64,000 bases of DNA from Rhizophagus irregularis (lineage: Eukaryota; Glomeromycota; Glomeromycetes; Glomerales; Glomeraceae). Positions 23,090 to 34,860 of the stretch are shown piece by piece. The first letter of the stretch is position 1. Every line of letters starts with the position of its first letter. A program made the position numbers and the translations under genes. The stretch spans positions 248,001 through 312,000 of the forward strand of contig NC_089437.1 of NCBI RefSeq assembly GCF_026210795.1, written 5' to 3'. The notes beneath the pieces are model-generated. The model did no database searches, was not told the origin of the DNA, and worked only from the letters and a program-made list of their open reading frames with translations.

Positions 23090-26000
23090 TGAAATTTCTT
23101 ATTTTTTTTATAGAGATGCCAGCACGCAAAAAATAATAAAGCTCCAGATATTAGTGGGAATGTGGGATTCCATATGACTATTGGAAATATTGTAAAAATT
23201 TAACAAAAGGTTTTTGTTAGGAATAATTAATGAGGGTATGGAGTGTGGAGTAATTTTAGGAGAATGGAAAAAAGGTCTAATTTATCCGACTGGAATCAAG
23301 ATTTGAAATTGATACAACCAATTACTTTAATAGAGACAGCGAGAAAATTATTTTTGAAAATTCTGGTAAATGACTAAGTAAAATTCTAACGAAGGAAAAA
23401 TTTTGATGGGGACAAATTATGAAAGCTTTAAAAAATGATTTTATATGAGAAAGATTTTATGGGTTAAAAAATATTTACGATCTGCAACTTGAAAGTTTAA
23501 GTAAGAATGTTATTTATTTAGCAAATGGTAATGAAAAATTGAGTACTTTATTTAAAATCAAGATAATGCAAGAATAAATGAGATTGTGGACCGCAGTGTG
23601 CATAGGAGATATAAATGGTAAAGCAATAAAAGGACGCAATTGTTAGATTAACGATGCAATTAACTTGTTGAAATCAGAAACATGAGTTTATGCAATCATG
23701 AGATTTTAGACGAAAATGCAGGGCATAAGATTAAAGGTGGTAATATAGAGATAATAGATCTGTTACCTGATTCAGAAATTTAAAGAAGTGCATTATCACG
23801 AAGAAAGAAAGAAATTCTCTTTTTAGAACAATTATTGGAAGCAAATCAATTTAGAATAATGAAGTGGAAACATGTTTTATAGGAAATGATTTGAGTTTTA
23901 GAGGTAAAATACCTAATTGGTTTAAGATTGTAGAAAACGAAGTGAGAGAAAATAAAGAGATGAGAAATTTAATATAAAAATAAAAATTTTGATAGAAATA
24001 ATATTCATATGAAAATTTTTGATGAAAATGAGAAAGTGTCAAGAAATAATTTAATAACATGGAATGATGAAAAAGGATTTCCTATCTTTGGAGAAGATAG
24101 GAAAAAATCAAGAAATAAAAATTATAAGAGGATAGGGATACATTGGATCATGATAAATGAGAATATAAATATAGATGATTCACCTACTTTAATTAAATGT
24201 AAGGGTTGTAAAAAGAATATAGGTAAAAAAAAATATGAATAAAGAGAGTAAAATTGAATGTTTAATTTATTTAAAATGAAGAAAGTAGGATTATTAGAAA
24301 ACGGAACGAAGGTTGGAATATCAAACCTTATGAGACATTCCGAAATATTAAAAATAAATGATCTGGTGGAAAAATATTTAAGAGAAGAATAAAAAGAATA
24401 AAGATTTAATACAAGAATTGAGATGATAGATAATTTGGTTAATACAAATAAAAATCTGATAGAATTTTAAAGAATAGTATTTTAGAGAAAGACGATTTTA
24501 GTTTTAGGAGGAAGGTAAATTTTTTAATGATAGAGGTTATGAAACTAAAAAGTAAAGTTAAGGAAAATGGGAAAAAATCGATTGAATATTTAGTAATGTG
24601 GAAGATAAGACATGAAGAATTCGTTACAAAGAATGAGATTAATTTTAACAGAAAATTTAAAGTATTGTTTGAGAATGAATACAAAATTTTATTAAGATGT
24701 TTGATAATAGGTATCATTTTATTAAATAGTAATAGCGAATTAATTTTAGGTTTAGATGGGAAATTTTGTGAATTATCAAAGAATTATAGAAAATTTAAGT
24801 ACAAGACGAAGGTTAGATAATGAATACAATATGGAGTTATTGGTAATAGAAAAGTTTTGATCGCAAATGAATATAAGAACGATTTCGTGTACGGAGAAGG
24901 AGGCGAACGATATAAAAATATGTAAAGAAGAAATGGATAAATTCTATTGCAAATGAAAGAAAGCAAAAATGAAACATATATGATAGACTTTAATGAAGGG
25001 GGATTAGTGACCAACGAATTCAATTTATATTGGAAATATAATTTGATTTTAGGAGATTTAAGGGGATGGCGAAAGAAAGTTTCAGAAGTGATATGGAAGA
25101 ACGAAATTTTAAATAGTAAAAAGATTGAAGATTTATTTTCCTATAATTACAGAAATAAATTCGATTGGGTAAAGTCTTTAAAATTTATAAGCAATGGAAC
25201 AAATTTACATTTTGGCAATGTGCGCAAGAGGACACAAAAGAAAGAGCGTATAAAATTAAAAATTGGATAAAAGAATTACTAACATATAGTGTACTTTTTA
25301 AAAGGAAAATATTTGGATTGATAATGATACCTGCCCAAGATGCAATAAGGAAGAAGAAGATTGGTATAATTAATGGAAATGTGAGTGTAATGAATTTTCT
25401 GTAAGAGAAATTATAGAGAATTCGATAAAAAGTTGGAGGATGAAAAAAAGATTGATGATTCGACAATATTATGAGATATTAATAGGATTTTGTTCAAGTA
25501 TTAGAAAAGCCTACAAGAATTTTATTAGGTTTTAGTAGAGAATGGGAGATGCTTAGAGGATTATATAATAACAATTTCAATCTTATTTTGAAGAAAAAGA
25601 ATACAATATGATTATAGAAGAATTGTGGTGTTTTTGTTATGAGAATATAAGATTGAAAATATGGGATAAAAGATGTAAAGATGTAGTGGCGATAGAAGAA
25701 AAGAAGGATTTAAAGAAAGGTGAGAAAAAGAAACGTAAAAAAGATCAAAAGAGCAAAAGGAGGAGGTAAAGCGAGAAAAAATACAAAACAGCAGATAATA
25801 TAGAAAAAGATAAAGAAAAAATATAGAAAACAATATTAGAAATAATGGAAGGTATATCAATTACGAAATCATGGGGGTATTAAAATAAATTAGTATAAAA
25901 AAATTTTTTAGTATAAAATGCTTTTAGTTATAGAAGATAATTAAAATTTTTAATTATTTTTTAGTGTTTTAAAAATTTTTTTATGTAATCTTTTTGTAAT

Positions 26001-26470
26001 TGATAATAAATGCATTATTAAAATTAAAAAAATAAAAAAAAGGGATAAGTGGATTATAGGTGATGGAAGTTGGAAAAGAGGTGTGATAATTCTGGGCGAG
26101 TGGTCACTAATGAAAGTTTCGTTTGGTTTTAAACACATTTCCGTATAATGGAAGTTACTTGTAATCTTACTTTAGTTAAATTTTAGTTTTCTGTTAGGTC
26201 TAGAGTTTTTATATATGTTATGTGTGAAAGTTTTTTGTTTTTCTTTTTTTATTTTGTATTGTTTCTTTTGGGTTGAGTGACATCGATTATATATTGTTGT
26301 TAGTTCTTTTTGCACGCTCAGGTATATATAATTATATATGCTCTTTGTATTTAAATAGACTGGTTTGCTATAGGGTCATGTGCTTTTTCACATGCCTCTA
26401 GGTATTTCTGACGTTAATATGTATATCTATGGTATTGTTTAATAAAGAAATGCAGTGCAAATTTTTTTTA
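23090..26470 (+). pseudogene. Dead LINE-type retroelement inside the KDZ transposon
   Basis: The forward strand carries scattered frames of a reverse-transcriptase ORF. EWKKGLIYP and LKLIQPITLIETARKLFLKIL (about 23,260-23,370) match the RT strand preceding the catalytic core in non-LTR elements. Further on, FNLYWKYNLILGDLRGW, WKNEILNSKKIEDLFSYNY, DTKERAYKIKNWIKELLTYS and a C-terminal zinc knuckle near 25,325 (DTCPRCNKEEEDW) are legible. Many stops and frame changes make it dead. The 3' region has T-rich stretches and ends at about 26,440 with AATAAAGAAATGCAG and an A/T tail. The inverted relic at 60.4-62.4 kb is the same family. Confidence 0.75.
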
Positions 26471-26499
26471 AAAAATAAAATATGGAAGGTTGTTATAGA

Positions 26500-27300
26500 A
26501 ATGGGCCAAAGACCTTAGTAGTCTTAACAATAAGAAAGAAATTATGTTATTAAAATAATTAGAACAGCTATTTGTAACTAATATAAGTTAACATCAATTG
26601 GCCAATTTTGTTTATGATAATTCGTAATGAAACAAGTGTATCAAAATCATCAACTAATGCGATGGATACTCAAATTAGAGCTTTTAGGATCAAAAAGTTT
26701 CTTTAAACATTGCCAACATATGAAATATTATATCAAAGGAAAGTTTTTGGAACTTCTTCAGAGAAATGTATAAGATGTAATGAAGAAACAGAAACATGGG
26801 ATCATACTACTATATAGTAGCATTGTAACAAGATTCTTCTATTAATTTATGGATAGATGCAGTCAATGTAATTACAGAAGATAATAAAGAAAGAGAAAAG
26901 CTTTACAACATAGTAATGTTAAATCAAGATTATTTACATTAAGAATTTACTATATGAGATAATGCGTGGACTTTCTAACATCAAGATTTGGCAATATAAA
27001 CATTGTAAAGTAGATGATTCAAAGATGTTGAAGATATGTTGTGACTTATATTTGACGTATATATATGAAAAAATTTGGAAAATGAGATGTCAAGAAGTAG
27101 TAAGTTCTGAGAAGTCTCAAAGCATAGGTAAATTGGATTAAAAGATAAGGGGATTCTTGATTAGAGAAGGATAAAAGAAGTGATAGAGAAACAGAGGAGT
27201 TAAGTATAAATAATAAAAACAAAAAAATTCAGAAAATAGTAAAATTATTAAAAAAATAAAATGAGAAAATATTAGAAATGGTAATGAGTTAAATACCCTA
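26500..27300 (+). pseudogene. Second, shorter LINE relic
   Basis: It reads MDTQIRAFRIKKFL, a stop, then TLPTYEILYQRKVFGTSSEK and CIRCNEETETWDH. This is the C-terminal region with zinc knuckle of the same broad LINE family, here from a different copy. Stops interrupt every frame. It directly follows the tail of the LINE at 23,090-26,470 in the same orientation. Confidence 0.6.
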
Positions 27301-27566
27301 ACAGTGAATAAGTAAGCTTTCTAAAAATTCAGTAAAGAGAAGCAATTTGATAAGTTAGTAATTAAAAGTATGTCACCAAAACTTTGAATCATATTTTTTT
27401 CGTTATTTATTGTACAAATGATTGTTTGTTTGTTTCAGGTGATTATTAGCCAATCATAATTCTTGATCAAAATAGCTGACAGCCAATTAAAATAACATTT
27501 TCATGCTTTTTTCATCACAATCTTTTCATCTTTTTGATCATTTAATCTCTTTACACCCATCTCATA
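27301..27566. promoter_or_regulatory. Upstream region of the 320-aa KDZ gene
   Basis: Short AT-rich spacer with a pyrimidine-rich stretch (catctttttgatcatttaa) just before the ATG at 27,567. No clear TATA box. Confidence 0.3.
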
Positions 27567-29031
27567 ATGGATATTTCAACGTAAAGTTTTTTTGATATAC
27601 TGTTTAAAAATTATTTACCTTGTATTAATATCTCATATCTGATTCTTTTAGTGATCAACTTTTCAAAGAAAAAGGCGATGGTAATTACAATATAATGTTT
27701 TAAATATTAAAATACTTTATACTTTCAGTTTATATTTAAGTTAATTAATTTAATTTAGGTCTTACACAGGAAAAATATGAAAAGATTATTGCTTTACAAC
27801 AAAAACATGATGCAGAAATCCAAATGTTATCTGATGAATGCCAACTTGAGCTAGCATTTATAAAGGTTAAAAATTTTGAATACAATTCAAAGAATAATTT
27901 ATTTTGATTTGACCAAATTTTTTATAAATTATAGAGTATCATGAAAGATAATCGAGAACCAGCACCAAAAAAGACTCGCAGTATTAGTTCATGGAATACA
28001 TTTCAAACTGAATGGTTCAAAAAAAATAGTATGTTCTATAAATATTATTGGTTTAATTTATCATAAAATATTTACTTATTAAAAGAATTATATATTTACT
28101 AGAAATTAAAGTTACTACTCCAGGAGCTCAAAAACAATGTGCTGAAGAATATGCATTGCTTAATAAAGAACAATTGAATTCTTTTAAAAACAGAGCTGAA
28201 GAATTATCTGAAAATAGATTCAATAAAGAACCAAAATTAATAGAAAGTATAAGACTTCGCAAAGCTGAATTAAATAAACAAATTTGTGAAATTAGAAAAT
28301 TGGTATGTATATATATTATTAGATTATCAGTTAAAATATAAAATTCTATATAATTAATTATTAAATGCTTGATTTCTAGTATCGAACTTTACAAATTACC
28401 TGTGATGTAGAATTTTTGACACTTGTGATTCCTTTAAGCAAAGAATTGAACATCTCTTATTTTGGAACTCCAGTTGGTGAAGAATTTTACAAGTCCTGCT
28501 TAAAACTAGACGAAATTCATAACAGTTTTTATCATTTTTCTTGTTTAAAAAAATCAGGTATAATAATATTATTTTATACAAATGTTATAAAAATTAACTA
28601 ACTTTTTATATTATTCTGTATCAGCTAAAAATGAAATTATTAAACAAGTTACATTTCAAAAAGATATAGAGGATATAACTATGATAGAAAGTGCAGATGA
28701 TCAATTATCTATTATTGATAAAGAATGTCCAAATAGTAAGAATGCACGTGATAAAGTTAGAAAATATTTACAAGAGAAATTTAGTAAGTAATAATTATAA
28801 TTTTAAATATAATGGAAAGTTAATAATAATTATACTTAATTAATTATAGATTTGATAACAAAAGAAAGAATACCCTATAAAAATTGGTATAACCAAACTA
28901 AATATACTATAATAGGATGGCCTGAAGATGTTTTATTCTGTAATTATTCTGATTTAAGTACTGAAGATAAGAAAAAGATATTAAGTAATTTAAATAACAT
29001 ATATTTTAAGATAAATAATTTGAGTGAATAG
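27567..29031 (+). CDS. Unknown 320-aa protein of the KDZ element, HMG-box-like
   Basis: Plus-strand exons 27567-27580, 27652-27680, 27759-27865, 27935-28028, 28103-28302, 28380-28557, 28625-28783 and 28850-29031 join in frame (963 nt). The start has a 14-nt first exon (MDIST). Residues 17-50 form a helix. Residues about 66-125 (SWNTFQTEWFKKN, TTPGAQKQCAEEYALL, EQLNSFKNRAEEL) show the Trp/Phe and Pro spacing and the final AEEL helix of an HMG box, so DNA binding is plausible. The C-terminus (268-288, RIPYKNWYNQ then IIGWPEDV) resembles a WPE/WPD-containing module I associate with fungal transposon-borne proteins; that is memory, not a search. It is transcribed outward, toward the right array. 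No breaks. A DNA-binding accessory factor is the best guess. Confidence 0.85.
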
Positions 29032-29723
29032 TAGAATAGTTAGCATTATAGTTGGTAATAAAATAATTTCCCCAGTTCTAGAACTGGTTATTATGGTCTT
29101 TAATCCAAGGTTATAAATTTTTCATCCAATAAAATGATTTAATTTCATTATCATATAATATTAAAATTTCATATTTCAAATTTCATATCAGTTTATTACA
29201 AATTAGATATAATTAAATAATGACTGTTAAGTTATGACTGATAATTTCATTGTCTTTCTGATTAAGTCAAAGCTACATACATATAGCAAAATAATTTCAG
29301 TTTTATACCAGTCTAAAGAACAATCTTTAAAATGGCTCAAAGGCTGATTTGATCCAGTTCTAGTTAAAAGACTAGTTTTGTTAAAACCAGACTGGATCAG
29401 AACAGAACAGACCAATTCATTATATACCAGTAAGCTAATTGTACATTTTAAATCATGTATATTATCATTATATAAAAATTGAAATTAAATATATTAAACC
29501 ATATGCAATTAATTAAAGAACTTTACAGTTGAATTTGCAACTTATTTAATACTTAAACTCTGGACTATAATTTTGATTGGATAATTAAAAATACTAGTAC
29601 TAGCTAGTAAAAAAAAAATTTAAATAAGCAACTAAAGTTATACAGTCAAAGCTCGTCATAGTGAACTTTCCGTTCCACTATATAATTTTTTCCTTTATTT
29701 TTAAACTGAAGTCCATCATAGTC
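29032..29723. other. Spacer left of the right array
   Basis: Non-coding. A perfect 16-bp palindrome, CCAGTTCTAGAACTGG, lies at 29,072-29,087, and several aactggt/accagt motifs follow up to 29,430, perhaps the remains of an inverted-repeat element. Decayed array units begin at about 29,690. Confidence 0.5.
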
Positions 29724-30056
29724 CATCATTTATTGCAGCGGATTTATGAAATTTGGCAAAAATCCTGCTGCGCCCTCAGAAATCAAAATTGACTTACCAA
29801 AACATTAAGCTTTTTCCTAAAAAATGTCAAATAATGATGTGCCTTTAATACTGAAATAATTGGTTAGATAATGGGAAAATTGGTTAGATGCAAGATTTAA
29901 GGTACAAAAAAATTTTTTAGAACTCATTTTTGACTGTTCACTAATAAATTTGGGACTTAAATAGAAATTTGATGACTAAAATAATACCTCATCTAATATT
30001 TATTTAATTTGACATGACAGACAAATTTTTGGGTATTCTATAAATCCGCCATGATG
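29724..30056. mobile_element. MITE-like repeat inside KDZ, copy 2 (333 bp)
   Basis: Second copy of the repeat at 22,304-22,570, with ends ttgcagcggatttatgaaa and tataaatccgccatgatg. It carries an extra stretch of about 50 bp with two ttggttagat motifs. It interrupts an array unit: catagtcca on its left and tagggacattattgtcc on its right are the two halves of one unit, so it inserted after the array formed. Confidence 0.7.
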
Positions 30057-31500
30057 TATAGGGACATTATTGTCCTAATTTTTAAACTAAAGCCCAACAT
30101 AGTCCATAATTATGAGAATATTATTGTCCTCATTTTTAAACTGAAGGGTCTACCATAGTCCATAATTATGAGGACATTATTGTCCTCATTTTTAAATTGA
30201 AGGCGCATCATAGTCCATAATTATGAGGACATTATTGTCCTCATTTTTAAGCTGAAGGCGCATCATAGTCCATAATTATGAGGACATTATTGTCCTCATT
30301 TTAAACTGAAGGCGCATCATAGTCCATGATTACGAGGACATTATTGTCCTCATTTTTAAACTGAAGGTTTATCATAGTCCATAATTACGTTAGGACATTA
30401 TTGTCCTCATTTTTAAACTGAAGGTCTATCATAGTCCATAATTATGAGGACATTGTCCTCATTTTTGAACTGAAGGCGCATCATAGTCCATAATTACGAG
30501 GACATTATTGTCCTAATTTTTAAACTGAAGGTTTGTCATAGTCCATAATTACGTTAGGACATTATTGTCCTCATTTTTAAACTGAAGGCACATCATAGTC
30601 CATAATTATGAGGACATTATTGTCCTCATTTTTAAACTGAAGGCATGTCATTGTCCATAATTATGAGGACATTATTGTCCTCATTTTTAAACTGAAGGTC
30701 TATCATAGTCCATAATTATGAGGACATTGTCCTCATTTTTAAACTGAAGGCGCATCATAGTCCATAATTACGAGGACATTATTGTCCTCATTTTTAAACT
30801 GAAGGTTTGTCATAGTCCATAATTACGTTAGGACATTATTGTCCTCAAGGCACATCATAGTCCATAATTATGAGGACATTATTGTCCTCATTTTTAAACT
30901 GAAGGCATGTCATTGTCCATAATTACGAGGACATTATTGTCCTCATTTTTAAACTGAAGGCATATCATAGTCCATAATTACGAGGACATTATTGTCCTCA
31001 TTTTTAAATTGAAGGCACTTCATAGTCCATAATTACGAGGACATTATTGTCCTCATTTTTAAACTGAAGGTTTGTCATAGTCCATAATTACGTTAGGACA
31101 TTATTGTCCTCATTTTTAAACTGAAGGCGCATCATAGTCCATAATTACGAGGACATTACTGTCCTCATTTTTAAACTGAAGGCATGTCATTGTCCATAAT
31201 TACGAGGACATTATTGTCCTCATTTTTAAACTGAAGGCATATCATAGTCCATAATTACGAGGACATTATTGTCCTCATTTTTAAATTGAAGGCACTTCAT
31301 AGTCCATAATTACGAGGACATTATTGTCCTCATTTTTAAACTAAAGGACTATCACAGTCCATAATTATGAGGACATTATTGTCCTCATTTTTAAACTGAA
31401 GGACTATCATAGTCCATAATTACGAGGACATTATTGTCCTCATTTTTAAACTGAAGGCGCAACATAGTCCATAATTACGGGGACATTATTGTCCTCATTC
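30057..31500 (-). repeat. Right subterminal array, ~27 palindromic units
   Basis: Counted 27 units, in the orientation opposite to the left array: gaggacattattgtcctc, then atttttaaactgaagg, then a short variable linker, then catagtccataatta. Three recurring variants are a cgtTAggac junction (30,389; 30,553; 30,828; 31,090) and a shortened gaggacattgtcctc (30,446 and 30,720). Blocks of linkers repeat in order (for example 30,420-30,560 against 30,690-30,840), again showing higher-order duplication. Equal copy number at the two ends is notable. Confidence 0.92.
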
Positions 31501-31609
31501 TGAACCAATCAGATCCCGTGGGCTACATATGCCCATGGGCAGTTTATAAGCTATAAGTTAGCGCACGAACATCCAGCTTATAAACTATGTCGATCATTTG
31601 GCTGGGGTG
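31424..31609 (-). repeat. Right terminal inverted repeat of the KDZ element
   Basis: Mirror of 13,073-13,258. It ends ggctggggtg, directly followed by the target duplication tttgactg. Confidence 0.9.
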
Positions 31610-31617
31610 TTTGACTG

Positions 31618-32251
31618 AGTGTCCGGATTAAAATATTGAATCGGTTTTTATTCCAGCCACACCCAAGATCCGAGTAATTTAATATCGATATGTGTAGAAG
31701 TAAGCAAGCCACATCCGCCATAGATAATTTTAGAAAAGGCAATAATGGGCAAGTCAAATTTATATAAATTCTTCCAATTGTTACAGATGCCATGAAATCG
31801 AATAATAATAATAACAAATAAAATAAAATAAAAATGAATAAGTAAATAATTATCATTATAGGATAAAAAAAAATGTATTAATCTATCTTTTTTAGCTAAA
31901 CAAATGAACAATAAACAAATGATTCACATGTAAAATAAAAAACGCTTATGATTCTTAAAGAAGTTGTTTTTACTCTGATAATTAATTTATTTAACATCAT
32001 TTGATGTAAGCTTGAAAAAAATGAACCTTTTTGCGGTTCTTAGTGCTTTTCAAAAAGAATCTTTTCAGTTCTAAATGCGTTTCAAGGAGATAATAATTTT
32101 TATTTTTATGCTCTTTTGGAAATATTTTACTTGGAAAAAATGAATTATAAAAGCAAATAAGTTACGAACGATAATCATTCAGAAAATTTTATTAAAAAAA
32201 AAGAATTAACTACAAGAATTACAGGATTAATATTTTAATCTCTTTAAAATA
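31618..32251. other. Right flank of the KDZ element
   Basis: AT-rich. No gene could be supported; the frames present on the minus strand (31,578-31,911) are short and partly lie in the terminal repeat. Confidence 0.4.
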
Positions 32252-32431
32252 ATGGCACGTCAAAAAAAAATAAAGTCCGCTAAAAAAATGTTCCAAAATG
32301 CTTTTCTGTGTTTTACGGAGGCATATCATGATATGCATTGTGAAGTAGAAAAAATTGAACACACCCTAGCAATGGAATTAGCATCACCCGTATGGGCCAA
32401 AATGAAGGATGAAGAAAATTCCATGGTTTAG
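32252..32431 (+). CDS. Small hypothetical ORF, 59 aa
   Basis: ATG at 32,252 opens a Lys-rich N-terminus ([18 protein letters not shown]) followed by a helix-like [18 protein letters not shown], ending ENSMV. A second acidic frame (NNDEEYVEIFNEFIDEYMVD) follows after a stop at 32,520-32,590, so this may be the first piece of a decayed gene. No family recognised. Confidence 0.25.
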   Translation: MARQKKIKSAKKMFQNAFLCFTEAYHDMHCEVEKIEHTLAMELASPVWAKMKDEENSMV

Positions 32432-32600
32432 ATTACATAATAAAAAAAAATTAAATGATTGAAAAAGATATGACATTACTTAATAAGTCAAATTTTGAAT
32501 TGATGATGGAACCAAAATGAGAATAATGATGAAGAATACGTGGAAATTTTTAATGAATTTATAGACGAATATATGGTGGATTACTTGTATAAGGAGAACC

Positions 32601-33573
32601 TTGATGATAATAATCTAGAAATAAAGAGAAAGGTTATCCTATGATCACTCAGATAAATGAGTTATTGAATTACTATGCTGATATCAGAACGCTCATCCAC
32701 GCTTACTCAGGCACATATACCAGATTTCATCTAGACTCACAAAGAATCCTGACAAATAAGCTTATAAGCAAATTTGGAAAACCTTAGACATATGCATACG
32801 TGAGCAGACCCATGAACTAAATCGTAAAAAAGCCTTCATTGCAATTAAAGCCTAAACTTTTTAAATTTAAACACAACAACTCACCAAATGTACCAAATGT
32901 GATAAATAAAATTAAATCCGATTTCTTGTGCAAGGAGAATAATAATCTAGAATAAAGAGAAAGGTTATCCTATGATCACTCAGATAAATAAGTTATTGAA
33001 TTACTAGGCTGATATCAGAACGCTCATTCACGCTTACTCAGGCACATATACCAGATTTCATCTAGACTCACAAAGAATCCCGACAAATAAGCTTATAAGC
33101 AAATTTGGAAAACCTTAGACATATACATACGTGAGCAGACCCATGAACTAAATCGTAAAAAAGCCTTCATTGCAATTAAAGCCTAAACTTTTTTAAATTT
33201 AAACACAACAACTCACCAAATGTACCAAATGAGATAAATAAAATTAAATCCGATTTCTTGTGCAAGGAGAATAATAATCTAGAATAAAGAGAAAGGTTAT
33301 CCTATGATCACTCAGATAAATAAGTTATTGAATTACTAGGCTGATATCAGAACGCTCATTCACGCTTACTCAGGCACATATACCAGATTTCATCTAGACT
33401 CACAAAGAATCCCGACAAATAAGCTTATAAGCAAATTTGGAAAACCTTAGACATATACATACGTGAGCAGACCCATGAACTAAATCGTAAAAAAGCCTTC
33501 ATTGCAATTAAAGCCCAAACTTTTTAAATTTAAACACAATAACTCACCAAATGTACCAAATGTGATAAATAAA
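32601..33573 (+). repeat. 332-bp direct repeat in three copies
   Basis: Landmark aggttatcct at 32,631, 32,962 and 33,294 gives periods of 331 and 332 bp. Copies 2 and 3 are nearly identical; copy 1 is slightly more diverged and the third lacks the last part. Each contains gctgatatcagaacgctc and acatacgtgagcagaccc. Non-coding. It adjoins the small ORF at 32,252 and may derive from its 3' region. Confidence 0.9.
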
Positions 33574-34860
33574 TTCCTGTTGGTTTTGTTATAGAACCTG
33601 GGTCTTGATGACAATGATTTAGAGATGTTATCCTTTGGTTGACTTCACTTGAGTAGGTTAGTCTAGTCTAACGTTTCTCACCTTTCTAGACTTTATCTCT
33701 ATGTTGATATATTAGGAGTAATACTCATTTCTTGTTCAACATTTTTTGTCCTGATCTTGGAATAAATGGTATACCCTAGACAATTATTTGTGTAAAAAAA
33801 AAATATTTATTTGAATGAATGAAAAAAAATACGTATATGAAAATAAAAATATTTGAGGAAAGAATATTTATTTCTTTGCGCAATAAAAAAATAAGAATAT
33901 TTATATGTGCAAAAAAAAAGTTTGTTACCTTTCTCAAGAATAATAGAAAGGAAGAATATTATTTTTTCGCGTAAAAAAAAAATAAAAATATTTATTTGCG
34001 CGAAAAAAGGGTACCTTTCTCTAAAAAAGAATAAGTGGATGTGTATGTGTAAAATAGGAGGATGTTTGGAATAAGAGGATGTGTAATAAAAAAAAAAAAA
34101 AGAAAAAAGGACTGTATAAATATTTTTTTTGTTGCACAAGCTTTTCATATAAAAAGTATAAATGATATTAATATCTGTAAACAACTCTTGCGGACTCGCA
34201 AAAATAGAAAAATAGTAAAAAATAGTCTATTGTTGATATTTTAATTGATTTAATAAAAAAAATACTTTATACTGCGCATCAATACATCAATAACAAAAAA
34301 TTATTACAGTATAAGTTTGTAAGCAAAAAAAATATTTTATTTGATATAAAAAGTACAATTAAACTGTAATAGTCTATATTTAAATATCAGATAATTATGA
34401 GTCATCACTTACATATTATTTTATTACCATATAACAATTTAAACTGCGCATCAATAAAATCAGTGGCTTGTGTTATAAAAAATATTTGACATAAAAGGTA
34501 TAATTAAACTGTATATCAGTCCGTCAAAATCACTAACCAATATCATTTCAGAATTTTAATAAGTTAAATTACATCTTTTACGCAAACTTATAAAAGACGC
34601 GTTACATGTTATAAGACAATTTATGTTAGACTATACTGTAAAGTTGACTACCATCCTGATTTTCTTTTAATAATACTCAACTTTTCTTTACAACTTAATA
34701 ATAAAAATTTTATTTTAATGTAAAACATTTAATTTTCTTTTAATATAATCAGGGATAAAAATGTTTTATTGACAAGTTATTTCTCAAACTAGATATTTTT
34801 CATTTTACACCTAAAAATCATGGTTAAAAAAATTTCATCTTGAAATAAAAAATGATATTA
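33574..34860. other. AT-rich stretch with A-rich degenerate repeats
   Basis: At 33,800-34,100 a loose repeat of about 40-60 bp recurs: aagaatatttat, then tgcgc, then an A run, twice followed by acctttct. The segment 33,590-33,790 (ending ggaataaatggtataccc and an A run) resembles a transcribed 3' end. Beyond 34,240 nothing is recognised. Confidence 0.4.

Larger units (their letters stand above)
13073..31609. mobile_element. Complete KDZ-class DNA transposon, 18,537 bp
   Basis: The ends are caccccagccaaatgatcg at the left and its exact reverse complement at the right. The flanks are the perfect 8-bp direct duplication tttgactg (13,065-13,072 and 31,610-31,617). The outer 186 bp of the two ends are identical. 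Inside each end lies an array of about 27 copies of a 55-58-bp repeat, in opposite orientation at the two ends. Cargo: the KDZ transposase and an unknown 555-aa gene on the minus strand, a 320-aa gene on the plus strand near the right end, a minisatellite, a MITE pair and dead LINEs (about 23-27.3 kb). KDZ (Kyakuja-Dileera-Zisupton) transposons are a known fungal class with an RNase H-fold transposase. Intact ends, target duplication and three open genes suggest a recently active autonomous copy. Confidence 0.93.

Noticed and set aside
31578-31911. Two hydrophobic minus-strand frames at the right KDZ end
   Set aside because: They overlap each other and the terminal inverted repeat and have low-complexity composition.
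33807-34184. 125-aa Phe/Tyr/Ile-rich minus-strand frame
   Set aside because: Produced by A-rich degenerate repeats on the plus strand; no domain or promoter.
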